From NCBI GenBank assembly GCA_007694145.1, contig RECF01000062.1:1-64000 (forward strand): a stretch of 64,000 bases of DNA, in the 5' to 3' direction. This document shows, in pieces, positions 9,893-20,187 of the stretch. This DNA comes from Acholeplasmatales bacterium. Its GTDB lineage: Bacteria; Bacillota_I; Bacilli_A; Izemoplasmatales; Izemoplasmataceae. Within the stretch, counting starts at the first letter, position 1, and the number at the start of each line of letters is the position of its first letter. The notes under the pieces are model-generated. The model did not search any database and was not told where the DNA came from. It saw nothing but the letters and a program-made list of their open reading frames with translations. The translations under genes were made by a program, and so were the position numbers.

Positions 9893-10315
9893 ATGTTGAC
9901 ACCCAAAAGAACGAAATATCGTCGCCCTCACAGAGTCTCATATGAAGGAAAAGCCAAAGGCGGAACACAGGTCAACTTCGGTGAGTTCGGTTTACAGTCG
10001 CTTGAAGGTGCCTGGATCACAAATCGTCAAATCGAATCCGCTCGGATTGCAATCAACCGCTACATGAAACGTCAAGGAAAACTTTGGATCAGAATTTTCC
10101 CCCATATGGCAAAAACCGCCAAACCCCTCGAAGTCCGCATGGGCTCCGGTAAAGGTGCTCCGGATAGCTGGGTTGCCGTGGTTAAAGAGGGCACCATGAT
10201 GTTTGAAGTCGCTGGCGTACCAGAAGATATCGCCAAAGAAGCGCTTCGGCTCGCATCGCACAAGCTGCCTGTCAAAACCAAAGTGATCAAAAAAGAAAGT
10301 GGTGATTCCCAGTGA
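9893..10315 (+). CDS. rplP: 50S ribosomal protein L16
   Basis: 50S protein that positions tRNA in the A and P sites. 140 residues beginning [11 protein letters not shown]; the RMGSGKG loop, where the hydroxylated Arg lies in other bacteria, is present. The G-run at the end of rpsC serves as its ribosome-binding site, and its stop overlaps the next start (GTGA). Confidence 0.98.
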   Translation: MLTPKRTKYRRPHRVSYEGKAKGGTQVNFGEFGLQSLEGAWITNRQIESARIAINRYMKRQGKLWIRIFPHMAKTAKPLEVRMGSGKGAPDSWVAVVKEGTMMFEVAGVPEDIAKEALRLASHKLPVKTKVIKKESGDSQ

Positions 10316-10503
10316 CCGCGAACGAAATCAGAGAATGGGAAACCGAAAAAATCAACAACGAAATAGCCTCGCTTAAAAAAGAATTGTTCGATCTGCGTTT
10401 TCAACAAGCCACCGGCAATCTCGAAAATACGGCACGCATCAGAAATATCCGTAAAACCATTGCTCGGATGAAGACCGTATTGACCGAGCGCAATGCGAAA
10501 TAG
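10312..10503 (+). CDS. rpmC: 50S ribosomal protein L29
   Basis: Small helical-hairpin protein at the tunnel exit. 63 residues with [14 protein letters not shown] and the C-terminal [11 protein letters not shown] helix. Starts with GTG overlapping the rplP stop by four bases and has only a weak ribosome-binding site, so it is probably coupled to rplP translation. Confidence 0.96.
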   Translation: MTANEIREWETEKINNEIASLKKELFDLRFQQATGNLENTARIRNIRKTIARMKTVLTERNAK

Positions 10504-10519
10504 ACGAGAGGAGAATTCG

Positions 10520-10780
10520 ATGGAACGCAATCAAAGGAAAATCCTGATCGGAACCGTCGTATCCGCCGGTGCGGACAAGACGATTTCCGTCATGGTCGAA
10601 TATGCGAAAAAACATCCATTGTACGGTAAGAGTGTCAAACGCTCCAAAAAATTCGCCGCACATGACGAAAACAATCAAGCCCAAGTTGGAGACATTGTCA
10701 AAATAATGGAAACACGTCCGTTATCGAAAACAAAGAAATTCCGCTTGCTTGAAATCGTAGAAAGCAAAACGCTCGCTTAA
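10520..10780 (+). CDS. rpsQ: 30S ribosomal protein S17
   Basis: 16S-binding primary assembly protein. 86 residues with [12 protein letters not shown] and the KKHPLYGK loop; OB fold. GAGAGGAG at about 10505-10512 fits the ATG at 10520; an in-frame start nine codons upstream lies within rpmC and lacks a site. Confidence 0.97.
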   Translation: MERNQRKILIGTVVSAGADKTISVMVEYAKKHPLYGKSVKRSKKFAAHDENNQAQVGDIVKIMETRPLSKTKKFRLLEIVESKTLA

Positions 10781-10812
10781 GCAACACCCGAGCTTAAAGG
10801 AGGTTCTTTTAG

Positions 10813-11181
10813 ATGATTCAACAAGAATCGAGACTGAAAATTGCAGACAACTCCGGTGCCAAAGAGATTTTGACCATCAAAGTCTTAGGCGGCACCCGTC
10901 GAAAATACGCATCCGTTGGTGATATCATCACCGCAACGGTCAAGCAAGCCACGCCGGGAGGCGCTGTCAAAAAAGGTGAAATTGTCCAGGCGGTCATCGT
11001 ACGGACAGTTCGAGAAATCCGTCGTCCAGACGGCACGTACATCAAATTTGACGACAACGCCGCAGTCATCGTACGCGAAGACAAATCTCCCCGCGGAACA
11101 CGTATTTTCGGACCAGTAGCCAGAGAGCTTCGTGAGCACGGTTTCATGAAAATCGTGTCGCTGGCTCCAGAAGTACTATAA
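10813..11181 (+). CDS. rplN: 50S ribosomal protein L14
   Basis: 50S interface protein, binding site of the silencing factor RsfS in other bacteria. 122 residues, start [18 protein letters not shown], and the conserved [13 protein letters not shown] segment. AAAGGAGGT precedes the ATG; opens the spc part of the superoperon. Confidence 0.98.
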   Translation: MIQQESRLKIADNSGAKEILTIKVLGGTRRKYASVGDIITATVKQATPGGAVKKGEIVQAVIVRTVREIRRPDGTYIKFDDNAAVIVREDKSPRGTRIFGPVARELREHGFMKIVSLAPEVL

Positions 11182-11198
11182 GCGTAGGAGGATAACGT

Positions 11199-11525
11199 AT
11201 GAAAATCAAAAAAGGCGACAAAGTACGCGTGATCTCCGGTGAAAACAAAGGAAAAGAAGGCAAGGTTTTGCGTGTTTATCCCAAGACAGACCGCGTGTTG
11301 GTCGAAGGCGTGAACATTATCAAGAAACATGCGAAACCAACCCAGAACAATCCTGACGGAGGCATACTCGAATATGAAGCTCCCATCCACGTATCAAACG
11401 TGATGATCGCCGATAAAAACGGTCCCTCAAGAGTGGGGTATAAAACCGTTACTGAAACCGTCCGCAAAAAAGAAGTGACCCGTAAAGTGCGTGTCGCGAA
11501 AAAATCCGGCGAGGTTCTGGACTAA
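11199..11525 (+). CDS. rplX: 50S ribosomal protein L24
   Basis: Assembly initiator of the 50S subunit. 108 residues with the KOW motif near the N terminus ([18 protein letters not shown]) and the conserved [15 protein letters not shown] stretch. Length and content are ordinary. Confidence 0.97.
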   Translation: MKIKKGDKVRVISGENKGKEGKVLRVYPKTDRVLVEGVNIIKKHAKPTQNNPDGGILEYEAPIHVSNVMIADKNGPSRVGYKTVTETVRKKEVTRKVRVAKKSGEVLD

Positions 11526-11547
11526 CCGAGAAAGGAGGCATTAGTGG

Positions 11548-12090
11548 ATGAACCGTTTACAAGAACGCTATAACAATGAAATTCGCCCGTCACTAGTTGA
11601 AAAATTCACTTATTCATCGGTGATGGAGGCCCCCAAAGTTGAAAAAGTCGTGGTCAACATGGGTGTTGGCGATGCCGTGGCCAATCCCAAGGCACTCGAT
11701 GACGCCGTCAATGAGCTGACCCTACTGACCGGTCAAAAACCCATCATCACTAAAGCGAAACGTTCCGTCGCCAGCTTCAAATTGAGAGAGGGTATGGCCA
11801 TTGGCTGCAAAGTGACCCTCCGTGGTGAACGGATGTATGATTTCCTCGACAAACTGATGAGTATCGCCCTTCCACGTGTGCGCGACTTTCAAGGTGTGAG
11901 CCCCAAAGCATTTGACGGACGCGGCAACTACACCCTCGGTGTCAAGGAACAACTTATTTTCCCGGAAATTAATTATGACAAAATCAACCGTGTCAGAGGC
12001 ATGGACATTGTCATCGTAACGACTGCAGAATCCGATGTCGAAGCACGCGAGCTGCTTGCCCAAATGGGCATGCCGTTCAGAAAAAGTTAA
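11548..12090 (+). CDS. rplE: 50S ribosomal protein L5
   Basis: 5S rRNA-binding protein that contacts P-site tRNA. 180 residues; contains [20 protein letters not shown] and the C-terminal [22 protein letters not shown] lies about ten bases before the ATG. Confidence 0.98.
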   Translation: MNRLQERYNNEIRPSLVEKFTYSSVMEAPKVEKVVVNMGVGDAVANPKALDDAVNELTLLTGQKPIITKAKRSVASFKLREGMAIGCKVTLRGERMYDFLDKLMSIALPRVRDFQGVSPKAFDGRGNYTLGVKEQLIFPEINYDKINRVRGMDIVIVTTAESDVEARELLAQMGMPFRKS

Positions 12091-12102
12091 AGGAGGCACG
12101 CT

Positions 12103-12288
12103 ATGGCTAAAACTTCCATGATCGTCAAAGCGAAGCGCACACCGAAGTTCAAAGTCCGCAAGTATACGCGCTGCGAACGTTGCGGAAGACCGCACGCTGT
12201 CATCCGCAAGTTCAAAATCTGCCGTATTTGTTTCCGCGATCTCGCTTACAAAGGACAAATACCGGGCGTTAAAAAAGCAAGCTGGTAA
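12103..12288 (+). CDS. rpsN: 30S ribosomal protein S14, zinc-binding type
   Basis: 30S head protein, short 61-residue zinc form (type Z, as RpsN1 of Bacillus). Four Cys at 24, 27, 40 and 43 (CERC and CRIC) form the zinc ribbon. AAGGAGG precedes the ATG by about seven bases. Confidence 0.98.
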   Translation: MAKTSMIVKAKRTPKFKVRKYTRCERCGRPHAVIRKFKICRICFRDLAYKGQIPGVKKASW

Positions 12289-12297
12289 AACTATAAT
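12269..12297 (+). promoter_or_regulatory. Candidate internal promoter before rpsH
   Basis: TTAAAA, 17-base spacer, TATAAT, straddling the end of rpsN. The spacer before rpsH is unusually A/T-rich for this operon. Could give extra transcription of the second half of the spc operon; pattern evidence only. Confidence 0.35.
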
Positions 12298-12327
12298 TCC
12301 TAATATTTTGGGAGGAGGCACTATCAT

Positions 12328-12723
12328 ATGGTCATGACAGACCCTATTGCGGATATGTTGACACGCATCAGAAATGCAAACCAGATGAAAAAAGAAACTG
12401 TGGACATTCCCGCATCAAAACTTAAACTGCAGATTTTAGAACTGCTGCGCGAAGAGGGTTACATCAACCAAGTCAAGCTTGTTGAAAGCAAGCCCGGCAA
12501 CATCTTGCGCGTCACACTGAAATATATGCAAAACGAACGCGTTGTCAAAGGCTTGAAACGCATTTCCAAGCCAGGACTCAGAGTCTATGCAAGTAACGGT
12601 GATATTCCGAAAGTCCTGAACGGTCTCGGTATTGCCGTCGTTTCCACGTCCAAAGGCATCATGACGGACCGTGAGGCCCGCAAACAAAATGTCGGCGGCG
12701 AAGTACTCGCATACGTATGGTAA
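12328..12723 (+). CDS. rpsH: 30S ribosomal protein S8
   Basis: Primary 16S-binding protein of the platform. 131 residues with [14 protein letters not shown] at the start and the C-terminal [23 protein letters not shown] second Met at codon 3 is an alternative start; GGAGGAGG at about 12311-12318 fits the first. In E. coli S8 regulates the spc operon at the rplE transcript; no matching structure was demonstrated here. Confidence 0.97.
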   Translation: MVMTDPIADMLTRIRNANQMKKETVDIPASKLKLQILELLREEGYINQVKLVESKPGNILRVTLKYMQNERVVKGLKRISKPGLRVYASNGDIPKVLNGLGIAVVSTSKGIMTDREARKQNVGGEVLAYVW

Positions 12724-12744
12724 TCAAATAGAGGAGGTACGAAA

Positions 12745-13281
12745 ATGAGTCGTATCGGGAACAAACCCATTACACTGCCCGAGGGCGTTACATGCACCGT
12801 AAACGGTCGACATGTCGAAGTCGAAGGCCCCAAGGGCACTTTATCCCTGACGGTTCATGAGGCCATCGTCGTCAAGGTCGACGAATCGATCGTGACTGTC
12901 GAAAGACCGTCGGACACCAAAATACACAAAGCGCTTCATGGCACAACACGGGCCCTGATCAACAATCTCGTTGTTGGTGTCAATGAAGGATACAAGAAAA
13001 ATCTCAAGATGATTGGTGTTGGCTACCGCGCCCAGACACAAGGCCAAAAGCTTATTGTCAGTGCCGGATATTCGCAACCGGTTGAACTGGCCATTCCAAG
13101 CGGTATCACCGTCGAAGTCGTCAAAAATACGGATATTTCCGTTGCCGGCATCGATAAACAGCTCGTTGGCGAATTTTCCGCAAACATCCGTGCCATCCGT
13201 AAGCCGGAACCGTATCTAGGCAAAGGCATACGTTATGTGGATGAACACGTACGTCGTAAAGAAGGAAAAACTGCCAAGTAG
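12745..13281 (+). CDS. rplF: 50S ribosomal protein L6
   Basis: 50S protein near the GTPase-associated centre. 178 residues, MSRIGNKPI start, two repeated domains, and the C-terminal [24 protein letters not shown] signature. GAGGAGGT precedes the ATG. Confidence 0.98.
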   Translation: MSRIGNKPITLPEGVTCTVNGRHVEVEGPKGTLSLTVHEAIVVKVDESIVTVERPSDTKIHKALHGTTRALINNLVVGVNEGYKKNLKMIGVGYRAQTQGQKLIVSAGYSQPVELAIPSGITVEVVKNTDISVAGIDKQLVGEFSANIRAIRKPEPYLGKGIRYVDEHVRRKEGKTAK

Positions 13282-13302
13282 CAGTGAGGGAGTGACTGAA
13301 GC

Positions 13303-13665
13303 ATGATTAATAAGACATCAAGAAACGTTATGCGCAAGAAACGTCATTTGCGCATCCGCAAAACTGTGACCGGAACGGCCCTCAGACCCCGTCTCAGCGT
13401 CTTCCGTTCAAACAAGCACATCTACGCCCAACTGATTGATGATGTCAACGGCATCACGTTGGCCAGCGCCTCATCAGTTGAAGGTTTTTGCACCGCTGAT
13501 GAAGCCGCCAACCTCAAAGGCGCGACAGCTGTCGGCAAAGCGATCGCCGAGCGGGCCGTACAAAAAAACATCAAAAATGTTGTGTTCGACCGTGGTGGTT
13601 ACTTGTACCATGGCCGCGTCAAAGCACTCGCCGAATCCGCACGCGCTGCGGGTCTGGAATTCTAG
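13303..13665 (+). CDS. rplR: 50S ribosomal protein L18
   Basis: 5S rRNA-binding protein. 120 residues with basic N terminus ([14 protein letters not shown]), [16 protein letters not shown] and the C-terminal [18 protein letters not shown]. Ribosome-binding site (GGGAGTG) is weaker than its neighbours'. Confidence 0.97.
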   Translation: MINKTSRNVMRKKRHLRIRKTVTGTALRPRLSVFRSNKHIYAQLIDDVNGITLASASSVEGFCTADEAANLKGATAVGKAIAERAVQKNIKNVVFDRGGYLYHGRVKALAESARAAGLEF

Positions 13666-13681
13666 AGAAGGAGGTTAGCCC

Positions 13682-14203
13682 ATGCAGAACAATCGAAGAG
13701 GACGTAAAGGAAAAAGAAGAGAAGAAAATATTTACGAAGAACGCGTCGTCAACATAAATCGTGTCACCAAGGTTGTCAAAGGTGGCCGCCGCTTCCGTTT
13801 CAGCGCCCTAGTCGTCGTCGGCGACAAAAAGGGTCAGGTCGGTTTTGGTACCGGCAAAGCCCAAGAAGTCCCCGATGCGATCAAGAAAGCGATCGAAGAA
13901 GCGAAGAAAAGCTTCGTCAAGGTGCCTATGTACGGAACGACAATCCCCCATCAAATCACGGGTCGTCACGGGGCCGGTCAAGTATTCCTAAAACCCGCTG
14001 TTGAAGGTACCGGTGTTATCGCCGGGGGTCCTGTCCGTGCCATCCTTGAGGCTGCAGGCGTCGAAGATATCCTGAGCAAATCACTGGGTTCGGCCACACC
14101 GATCAATGTCGTCCGCGCCACGATGAACGCCATCGAAAACCTTCGCACGGCCGATCAGGTCGCACGCACCCGGGGCAAAACGGCAAAGGAGATTTTGTCA
14201 TAA
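13682..14203 (+). CDS. rpsE: 30S ribosomal protein S5
   Basis: 30S protein at the mRNA entry site, important for accuracy. 173 residues; dsRNA-binding-like domain with [13 protein letters not shown], then [11 protein letters not shown]-like and [13 protein letters not shown] segments. Stop overlaps the rpmD start by one base (TAATG). Confidence 0.98.
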   Translation: MQNNRRGRKGKRREENIYEERVVNINRVTKVVKGGRRFRFSALVVVGDKKGQVGFGTGKAQEVPDAIKKAIEEAKKSFVKVPMYGTTIPHQITGRHGAGQVFLKPAVEGTGVIAGGPVRAILEAAGVEDILSKSLGSATPINVVRATMNAIENLRTADQVARTRGKTAKEILS

Positions 14204-14385
14204 TGGAAAAAACATTGGAAATCACACTGGTCAAAAGCTTGATTGCAGCCCTGCCTAACCAAAAGAAAACAGCCAAAGCGCTTGGTTTGTCAAAGCTTAA
14301 CAAGACTGTTGAAAAAGCAGACACAGCCACCATACGAGGTATGATCAACGTCATCGCCCATCTCGTGACCGTGGTGGAAAAATAG
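14203..14385 (+). CDS. rpmD: 50S ribosomal protein L30
   Basis: Small 50S protein, 60 residues, with the [23 protein letters not shown]-type core (read in pieces: [18 protein letters not shown]) and the MINVIAHLV end. Translationally coupled to rpsE by a one-base overlap. Confidence 0.96.
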   Translation: MEKTLEITLVKSLIAALPNQKKTAKALGLSKLNKTVEKADTATIRGMINVIAHLVTVVEK

Positions 14386-14396
14386 GAGGTACCCAC

Positions 14397-14837
14397 ATGA
14401 AATTACATGAGTTGAAACCCGTACCCGGCGCCACGCATGCACGGAAACGTGTTGGTCGCGGGACCGGGAGCGGTACTGGTAAAACTGCGGGTTCCGGCCA
14501 TAACGGCCAAAATGCCCGTTCCGGCGGTAAAGTCAGACTCGGTTTTGAAGGTGGACAAACACGCTTCTTCAAACGGTTGCGTAAAGTCGGCTTCACCAAT
14601 CAAAATCGCAAAGAATTCGCCATCATCAACGTCGATGCTCTCAATCAGTATGAAGATGGCACCGTCATTACCCCGGAAAAATTGTACGCGGATCGCCTGA
14701 TTTCCAAAAGCGGCCTCGCCGTCAAAATCCTCGGCAATGGTACGCTCGAAAGGAAACTCACGGTAAAAGCGCACAAATTCACAGCTTCAGCCGCAGAGAA
14801 AATCCAAGCTGTCGGTGGAAGCGCTGAGGTGATTTAA
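14397..14837 (+). CDS. rplO: 50S ribosomal protein L15
   Basis: Late assembly protein of the 50S core. 146 residues: glycine/basic N-terminal extension ([28 protein letters not shown]) and a globular C-terminal domain. Overlaps the secY start by one base, tying protein synthesis genes to the translocon gene. Confidence 0.98.
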   Translation: MKLHELKPVPGATHARKRVGRGTGSGTGKTAGSGHNGQNARSGGKVRLGFEGGQTRFFKRLRKVGFTNQNRKEFAIINVDALNQYEDGTVITPEKLYADRLISKSGLAVKILGNGTLERKLTVKAHKFTASAAEKIQAVGGSAEVI

Positions 14838-16138
14838 TGGACACCATCAAAGCGGTATTCAAAAACAAGTCTGTCATGAAAAAAATCGGCTTTACCCTGA
14901 TGATTTTCCTTGTTTACCGTCTGGCGATTTTCATTCGGATGCCATTGATCAATCCTTTACAGTTCCAAGAGTTGTTTGAAAGCGGCTTCCTAGGCATCAT
15001 GGATGCCTTCACAGGCAGTGCCCTGTCGAACTTCTCCATCATCGCCCTCGGCATCGGCCCATACATCACATCGTCCATCGTCGTGCAGCTTCTGCAAATG
15101 GACATTCTCCCGGTCTTGAAGGAATGGTCTGAAGAAGGCGAAACCGGCAAACGGAAAATCAACCAGTTGACCCGTTACCTTGCTATCGGTTTGGCATTCG
15201 TCCAGGCACTTGGTATGACCTATGGCTTCCAACTTTCATCAGGGGGCGGCCTGTTCGCCTGGGGCGAACCCAACTTCCTGACATTCACCTATCTCGCCCT
15301 TGTCATCACCGCAGGGACAGCTTTCTTGCTCTTCCTTGCTGATCAAATCACCATGCGCGGCATTGGTAATGGTACCTCGATGATCATCGTCGCCGGCATC
15401 ATCGCCGGTATTCCCGGCATGTTTGCATCGATGACATCCGATTACATTACCTCCGATACAGCAGGACTGGCGTCTTATGCCACCTTCGGCATTATCATCA
15501 TCGTGTACTTGCTTGTACTCGTCGGTGTGACGTTCATGCAATCGGCAAACCGGAAAATACCCATCCAATACTCAAATCGTCCGGGTTCAAGTAAATTCAA
15601 GGGAAAACAAGAATCAAATATTCCCCTCAAAATCAACTCGGCCGGCGTCATCCCCGTTATTTTCGCCGTCACCATCCTGAGTCTGCCGCAGACGGTCATC
15701 AACTTCATTCCGCAAATTCAAGCCACGAACTTCGGCCTGTTGCTCAATGAAATGTTTAATTATGAAAGGCCACTCGGACTCATTATTTACATTACCCTCA
15801 TCATTGTCTTCACATTCTTCTATTCATTCGTGCAAATCAATCCGGACAAGATGTCCAACAACCTGCAAAAGCAAAATGCCTATATTCCCGGCATTAGACC
15901 CGGCATCGAGACAGAAAACTACATCTCGAAACTGTTATTTAAAATCACGGTTATCGGCTCGCTTTACCTAGTAGCCGTCGCGATTTTACCCATCCTCGCC
16001 GCCATTTTCTTCGGTCTACCCACGTATGTGCAAATTGGTGGGACATCGTTGCTGATTGTTGTGGGTGTCGCCATCGAAACGACCAAACAAATCAAAACCG
16101 ACGTTCAAGGTAAAAGTTACAGCGGATTCATCAAGTAA
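14837..16138 (+). CDS. secY: Preprotein translocase channel subunit SecY
   Basis: Membrane pore of the Sec translocon, partner of SecE (36.6 kb) and SecA. 433 residues with about ten membrane segments; the plug region FTGSALSNFSIIALGIGPYI, the cytosolic loop with RKIPIQYSNR and the PGIRPG loop before a late helix are typical. The start is ATG with GAGGTG upstream. Usual position in the spc operon between rplO and adk. Confidence 0.97.
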   Translation: MDTIKAVFKNKSVMKKIGFTLMIFLVYRLAIFIRMPLINPLQFQELFESGFLGIMDAFTGSALSNFSIIALGIGPYITSSIVVQLLQMDILPVLKEWSEEGETGKRKINQLTRYLAIGLAFVQALGMTYGFQLSSGGGLFAWGEPNFLTFTYLALVITAGTAFLLFLADQITMRGIGNGTSMIIVAGIIAGIPGMFASMTSDYITSDTAGLASYATFGIIIIVYLLVLVGVTFMQSANRKIPIQYSNRPGSSKFKGKQESNIPLKINSAGVIPVIFAVTILSLPQTVINFIPQIQATNFGLLLNEMFNYERPLGLIIYITLIIVFTFFYSFVQINPDKMSNNLQKQNAYIPGIRPGIETENYISKLLFKITVIGSLYLVAVAILPILAAIFFGLPTYVQIGGTSLLIVVGVAIETTKQIKTDVQGKSYSGFIK

Positions 16139-16151
16139 GGGGGCCGCTGAC

Positions 16152-16802
16152 TTGAAATTATTGCTCATGGGTCCCCCAGGTGCCGGCAAAGGCAGTCAGT
16201 CGGAGCGTCTAGTCAAAGACTTCGAACTGACCAGTATTTCAACCGGCCAAATGTTTCGCGAGTCCCACCGCAACGAGGAGCCACTTGGCATCGAAGCAAT
16301 GCGCTACATTGAACGTGGTGAACTGGTAGCGGACGATATCACCAACGAAATCGTTCGTAAACGGCTGCTCAAAGAAGATGCCGAACGCTGCTTCATTCTC
16401 GACGGCTATCCCCGCACGGTTTCCCAGGCCAAGGCACTCGACGACATGCTCGCCAAAATGCGCTCCAAACTGACCGCGGTCATCAACATCACAGTTGATA
16501 AAAAAGCCATTTTAGAACGGATGGTCGGCCGCCGCGTCTGCAAGCAATGTGGTCTCAGTTACCACCTTGCATTCAAGCCCACCCGTCAAGATGGCATCTG
16601 TGATGTCTGTGGTGGCACCTTGTATCAACGCCCGGATGACCAACTCGAGTCCGTCCGGAACCGTCTTGAGATTTATGAATCGAAGACACAGCCGCTGCTT
16701 GCCTATTACAAAGGTCGTGGCATTCTCCGTGAAGTGGACGGCATGCAATCGTTCGACGCGGTGTATCAAGCCATTTGTGCTGTGCTCAAGGAACTGACAT
16801 GA
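16152..16802 (+). CDS. adk: Adenylate kinase, zinc-containing LID
   Basis: Equilibrates ATP + AMP with 2 ADP. P-loop GPPGAGKG at 7-14, DGYPRT at about 84-89, and a LID domain with four Cys (130, 133, 150, 153) that binds zinc as in Gram-positive enzymes. I start it at TTG 16152 (216 residues): this gives the expected [10 protein letters not shown] terminus and GGGGG sits eight bases upstream; the frame extends upstream into secY but without a site. Ends in a four-base overlap with map. Confidence 0.96.
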   Translation: MKLLLMGPPGAGKGSQSERLVKDFELTSISTGQMFRESHRNEEPLGIEAMRYIERGELVADDITNEIVRKRLLKEDAERCFILDGYPRTVSQAKALDDMLAKMRSKLTAVINITVDKKAILERMVGRRVCKQCGLSYHLAFKPTRQDGICDVCGGTLYQRPDDQLESVRNRLEIYESKTQPLLAYYKGRGILREVDGMQSFDAVYQAICAVLKELT

Positions 16803-17548
16803 TCACCATCAAATCAGCGCGAGAAGTCGAGTTGATGCGCGAAGCGGGGCGGATTGTTGCCCTAGCCCACCAGGCGGTGCGCACGCACATCAGGCCAGGC
16901 CTGACCACGGCAGATATCGACAACGTGGTTGAACGCGTCATCCGCGACCACGGCGCCGAACCATCGTTCAAAGGTTATGGTGGTTTTCCCGCCAGTGCCT
17001 GTACCTCGGTTAACGAAGAAGTCATCCACGGCATTCCCTCGCCGAAGCGAAAATTGAAGCGGGGCGACATCCTCAAAGTTGATATTGGCGCCATGTACAA
17101 AGGCTATCACGGTGATTCGGCTTGGACCTATGCAGTCGGAAAAATCTCCAAGGAAGCCGAACAGTTGCTTCTAGTGACTGAAGCAGCACTCTATGAAGGC
17201 TTAAGCTTCGCACGAAGCGGCCAACATCTATCCGACATTTCCCATGCCATCCAGCAATATGCTGAAGCGCATGGTTACAGTGTCGTTCGGGAGTTTGTCG
17301 GTCACGGCATCGGCAAGCAGCTTCACGAAGATCCGCAAGTACCAAACTACGGGCTACCCAGTAGAGGACCGATTCTCAAACCCGGCATGACCCTAGCCGT
17401 TGAACCGATGATCAATATCGGTGCCAAATCCGTCAAAGTTTTAGCGGACCAGTGGACCGCTGTCACAACGGATGGCAGCTTGAGCGCACATTTCGAGCAT
17501 ACCATTTTGATTACAGAAGACGCGTGCATGCTTCTCACTGTGTTATAA
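16799..17548 (+). CDS. map: Methionine aminopeptidase, type I
   Basis: Removes the initiator Met from nascent proteins. 249 residues, pita-bread fold; the five metal ligands are visible: Asp95, Asp106, His169, Glu202 and Glu233. Its ATG overlaps the adk stop (ATGA), so translation is coupled. No N-terminal zinc-finger extension. Confidence 0.97.
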   Translation: MITIKSAREVELMREAGRIVALAHQAVRTHIRPGLTTADIDNVVERVIRDHGAEPSFKGYGGFPASACTSVNEEVIHGIPSPKRKLKRGDILKVDIGAMYKGYHGDSAWTYAVGKISKEAEQLLLVTEAALYEGLSFARSGQHLSDISHAIQQYAEAHGYSVVREFVGHGIGKQLHEDPQVPNYGLPSRGPILKPGMTLAVEPMINIGAKSVKVLADQWTAVTTDGSLSAHFEHTILITEDACMLLTVL

Positions 17549-17562
17549 AGGAGGACATCCAT

Positions 17563-17781
17563 ATGGCGAAAGAAGACAAAATCGAACTCGAAGGTAAAGT
17601 CATCGAAGCCTTGCCCAACACCCAGTTTCTGGTCGAGTTGAGCAACGGGCATCGCATCCTAGCTCACGTTTCAGGTAAAATCCGTATGTACTACATACGC
17701 ATCTTACCTGGTGATCGCGTCACGGTTGAATTATCACCGTACGACCTAACACGTGGGCGTATCACCTATCGCCACAAATAA
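17563..17781 (+). CDS. infA: Translation initiation factor IF-1
   Basis: Binds the 30S A site during initiation. 72 residues, OB fold, with [13 protein letters not shown] at the start and [24 protein letters not shown] at the end (read as ILPGDRV and YDLTRGRI). AAAGGAGG sets the ATG at 17563; the frame also extends upstream within map without a site. Confidence 0.97.
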   Translation: MAKEDKIELEGKVIEALPNTQFLVELSNGHRILAHVSGKIRMYYIRILPGDRVTVELSPYDLTRGRITYRHK

Positions 17782-17813
17782 CCATCCCACGCTCCAAAGG
17801 AGGACAATCTACC

Positions 17814-17927
17814 ATGAAAGTCAGACCGTCTGTGAAGAAGATCTGCGATAAATGCAAAATTATCAAACGCAAAGGCAAAGTCATGGTCATTTGCGAAAAT
17901 CCGAAACACAAGCAAAGACAAGGTTAA
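17814..17927 (+). CDS. rpmJ: 50S ribosomal protein L36, zinc-binding
   Basis: 37-residue protein [15 protein letters not shown]...KHKQRQG. Cys11, Cys14, Cys27 and His32 form the zinc site of the canonical (C+) L36. AAGGAGG lies nine bases before the ATG. Position between infA and rpsM is the normal one. Confidence 0.97.
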   Translation: MKVRPSVKKICDKCKIIKRKGKVMVICENPKHKQRQG

Positions 17928-17941
17928 TAGGAGGTGCTTTA

Positions 17942-18304
17942 ATGGCACGTATCGCTGGTGTAGACATTCCCCGTGACAAGCGTATCGTCATTTCGCTGAC
18001 CTATGTATACGGCATTGGGAAAACGATCTCACAACAAATTTTGGCAGCTGCGCAAGTTTCTGAAGACACCCGGGTCAAAGACCTGACTGAAGAAGAACTG
18101 ACGCGCATCCGTACGGAAATCACACGCATTAAAACGGAAGGTGACTTGCGCCGTGAAGTTTCACTCAACATCAAACGCCTGCAAGAAATCGGCAGTTACC
18201 GTGGCATCCGTCACCGTAGAGGGTTACCGGTTCGTGGACAAAATACGCGCAACAACGCGCGTAACCGTAAAGGTCCGCGTAAAACCGTAGCCAAAAAGAA
18301 ATAG
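17942..18304 (+). CDS. rpsM: 30S ribosomal protein S13
   Basis: 30S head protein that bridges to the 50S and contacts P-site tRNA. 120 residues, [14 protein letters not shown] start and C-terminal basic tail [21 protein letters not shown] at about 17931 picks the ATG at 17942 over an in-frame start 30 codons upstream inside rpmJ. Confidence 0.98.
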   Translation: MARIAGVDIPRDKRIVISLTYVYGIGKTISQQILAAAQVSEDTRVKDLTEEELTRIRTEITRIKTEGDLRREVSLNIKRLQEIGSYRGIRHRRGLPVRGQNTRNNARNRKGPRKTVAKKK

Positions 18305-18316
18305 GAGGCAACGAAT

Positions 18317-18703
18317 ATGGCTCGTAGAAGACCAGGCAAACGCCGCGCCAGAAAGAATATACCCGCGGGTGTTGCCCATATCCATTCAACTTTTAACAAC
18401 ACCATCATCACCATCACCGATCCAGGCGGAAACGCCATTGCATGGACGAGTGCCGGTGCCCTTGGCTTCAAAGGCAGCCGGAAATCAACCCCTTACGCGG
18501 CACAAATTGCCAGCGAGGCTTGCGCCAAGGCCGCCATGGAACATGGTGTACAGCGCGTAGAAGTGTCGGTCAAAGGTCCGGGACCCGGACGCGAGGCAGC
18601 CATTCGCTCCCTGCAAACCGCAGGGCTTGAAATCACTGCCATCAAAGACGTTACACCCGTCCCCCACAACGGCTGTCGTCCGCCGAAACGGCCTCGTGGA
18701 TAG
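18317..18703 (+). CDS. rpsK: 30S ribosomal protein S11
   Basis: 30S platform protein near the E site. 128 residues; [15 protein letters not shown] and the C-terminal [18 protein letters not shown] signature. Ordinary length and context. Confidence 0.98.
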   Translation: MARRRPGKRRARKNIPAGVAHIHSTFNNTIITITDPGGNAIAWTSAGALGFKGSRKSTPYAAQIASEACAKAAMEHGVQRVEVSVKGPGPGREAAIRSLQTAGLEITAIKDVTPVPHNGCRPPKRPRG

Positions 18704-18735
18704 TTTTTTGATAAAAACATAGGGAGGTTGACCTT

Positions 18736-19689
18736 TTGAAAAACTTGAAATTTGAAAAACCAGATACTAAAATCATCGAAACCGATGAGCGAAAAGGCAC
18801 ATTTGTCATCAGTCCGCTTGAGCGGGGCTATGGTACAACACTCGGTAATGCTTTGCGCCGGATTTTGTTATCCAGCCTGCCCGGTTCAGCCATCGTCGAT
18901 TGCCATATCGAGGGCGTTCAACATGAATTCTCCGCGATTGATGGTGTCGTTGAAGACGTGACAACCATTGTGCTTAACCTTAAAGATGTGGTGCTCTCTA
19001 TTGATAGTGATGATCCCGATATCGAGAAGAAGTTGGAGATTGAAATCGAGGGTCCTTACACCATCCATGCGAGAGATATCAAGCATGATCATGACGTGAC
19101 CATTGTCAATGAAGACCAACACATCGCTACTTTGAATCAGGGAATTTTCCACATGACGATGTATGCCCGTCGCGGTATCGGCTATGTCAGCGCCGAGATG
19201 AACAAGGTGTTCACGGAAGAAAAAATGGTTGGGACCATTCCCATCGACAGTCTCTATACCCCGGTACAACGTGTTAAATACGAGGTAGAAAAAACGCGGG
19301 TTGACGATGAGGCTGATCTCGATAAACTGACCATAGAAGTCGAAACCAATGGCAGCATCACCCCACAAGAAGCCCTCGGGCAAGCGGCCAAAATGATGAT
19401 CAATCATCTCGATGTCATCGTCGACCTTTCAGAAAAAGCGCAAGATGAAGATTACATGGTCGAACGCGAATCCGCCGCAAACTCGCAAATTCTTGAAATG
19501 CAGATTGAAGATCTTGATTTGTCTGTTCGCAGTTATAATTGCTTGAAACGCGCCGGAATCCATACCGTCGATGAGCTGACTCAAAAAACCGAAGAAGATA
19601 TGATGAAAGTCCGTAATCTCGGTAAAAAATCACTCAAGGAAGTCAAGCAAAAACTTGAAGATCTCAATCTTTCCCTCGCGAAACACTAA
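18736..19689 (+). CDS. rpoA: RNA polymerase alpha subunit
   Basis: Scaffold of RNA polymerase assembly and target of activators and UP elements. 317 residues: N-terminal dimerisation domain with the LGNALRRILLSSLPG motif, then the C-terminal helix-hairpin-helix domain (SYNCLKRAGIHTVDEL). Starts with TTG; AGGGAGGT eight bases upstream supports it, and the codon choice may lower yield relative to the ribosomal genes around it. Confidence 0.97.
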   Translation: MKNLKFEKPDTKIIETDERKGTFVISPLERGYGTTLGNALRRILLSSLPGSAIVDCHIEGVQHEFSAIDGVVEDVTTIVLNLKDVVLSIDSDDPDIEKKLEIEIEGPYTIHARDIKHDHDVTIVNEDQHIATLNQGIFHMTMYARRGIGYVSAEMNKVFTEEKMVGTIPIDSLYTPVQRVKYEVEKTRVDDEADLDKLTIEVETNGSITPQEALGQAAKMMINHLDVIVDLSEKAQDEDYMVERESAANSQILEMQIEDLDLSVRSYNCLKRAGIHTVDELTQKTEEDMMKVRNLGKKSLKEVKQKLEDLNLSLAKH

Positions 19690-19723
19690 ACTCTATCGCA
19701 CACGATAGTCATAGGAGGTAAGT

Positions 19724-20086
19724 ATGGCAGGTTACAGTAAACTCAATCGCCGTAGCGACCAGCGCAAAGCGATGCTTCGCGACCTGGTGACACAGTTGAT
19801 TGTTCACGAACGCATCGAAACCACAGAAACCAAAGCACGCGAAGTGAGCCGGATGGCCGAAAAAATGGTCACCCTCGGCAAAAAGAATACATTAGCCTCT
19901 CGTCGGAAAGCCGCAGAGTATGTCCGTTTCATTGATGCTGATGAAACGCAAAACGCCCTGCAAAAGCTCTTCAACGAAATCGCGCCGCGTTTTGCGGCCC
20001 GCGAAGGCGGCTACACCCGTGTCTTGAAACTTGGCCCACGTCGTGGTGACGCGACAGAAATGGCCATCATCGAGTTTGTCGAATAA
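19724..20086 (+). CDS. rplQ: 50S ribosomal protein L17
   Basis: Tunnel-exit protein, last gene of the S10-spc-alpha run. 120 residues with [18 protein letters not shown] and the C-terminal [19 protein letters not shown]. Followed six bases later by a strong terminator. Confidence 0.98.
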   Translation: MAGYSKLNRRSDQRKAMLRDLVTQLIVHERIETTETKAREVSRMAEKMVTLGKKNTLASRRKAAEYVRFIDADETQNALQKLFNEIAPRFAAREGGYTRVLKLGPRRGDATEMAIIEFVE

Positions 20087-20091
20087 AGTAC

Positions 20092-20120
20092 AGTGCAGCC
20101 GCACATCGGCTGCACTTTTC
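20092..20120 (+). terminator. Terminator of the S10-spc-alpha superoperon
   Basis: Perfect 10-bp stem AGTGCAGCCG / CGGCTGCACT, loop of 5, then TTTCTTTT. No other convincing terminator was seen from rpsJ onward, so this marks the end of a 14-kb unit. Confidence 0.93.
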
Positions 20121-20136
20121 TTTTGTCAGGGTGCCC

Positions 20137-20164
20137 TTGACATCTAGGGAGGTCTTGTTACAAT
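20137..20164 (+). promoter_or_regulatory. Promoter of the membrane-protein gene
   Basis: TTGACA, 16-base spacer, TACAAT, with a TGn extension (TGTTACAAT). Good match to a housekeeping promoter. Confidence 0.75.
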
Positions 20165-20187
20165 GAGGAGGAAGGGAGGTCGACAAC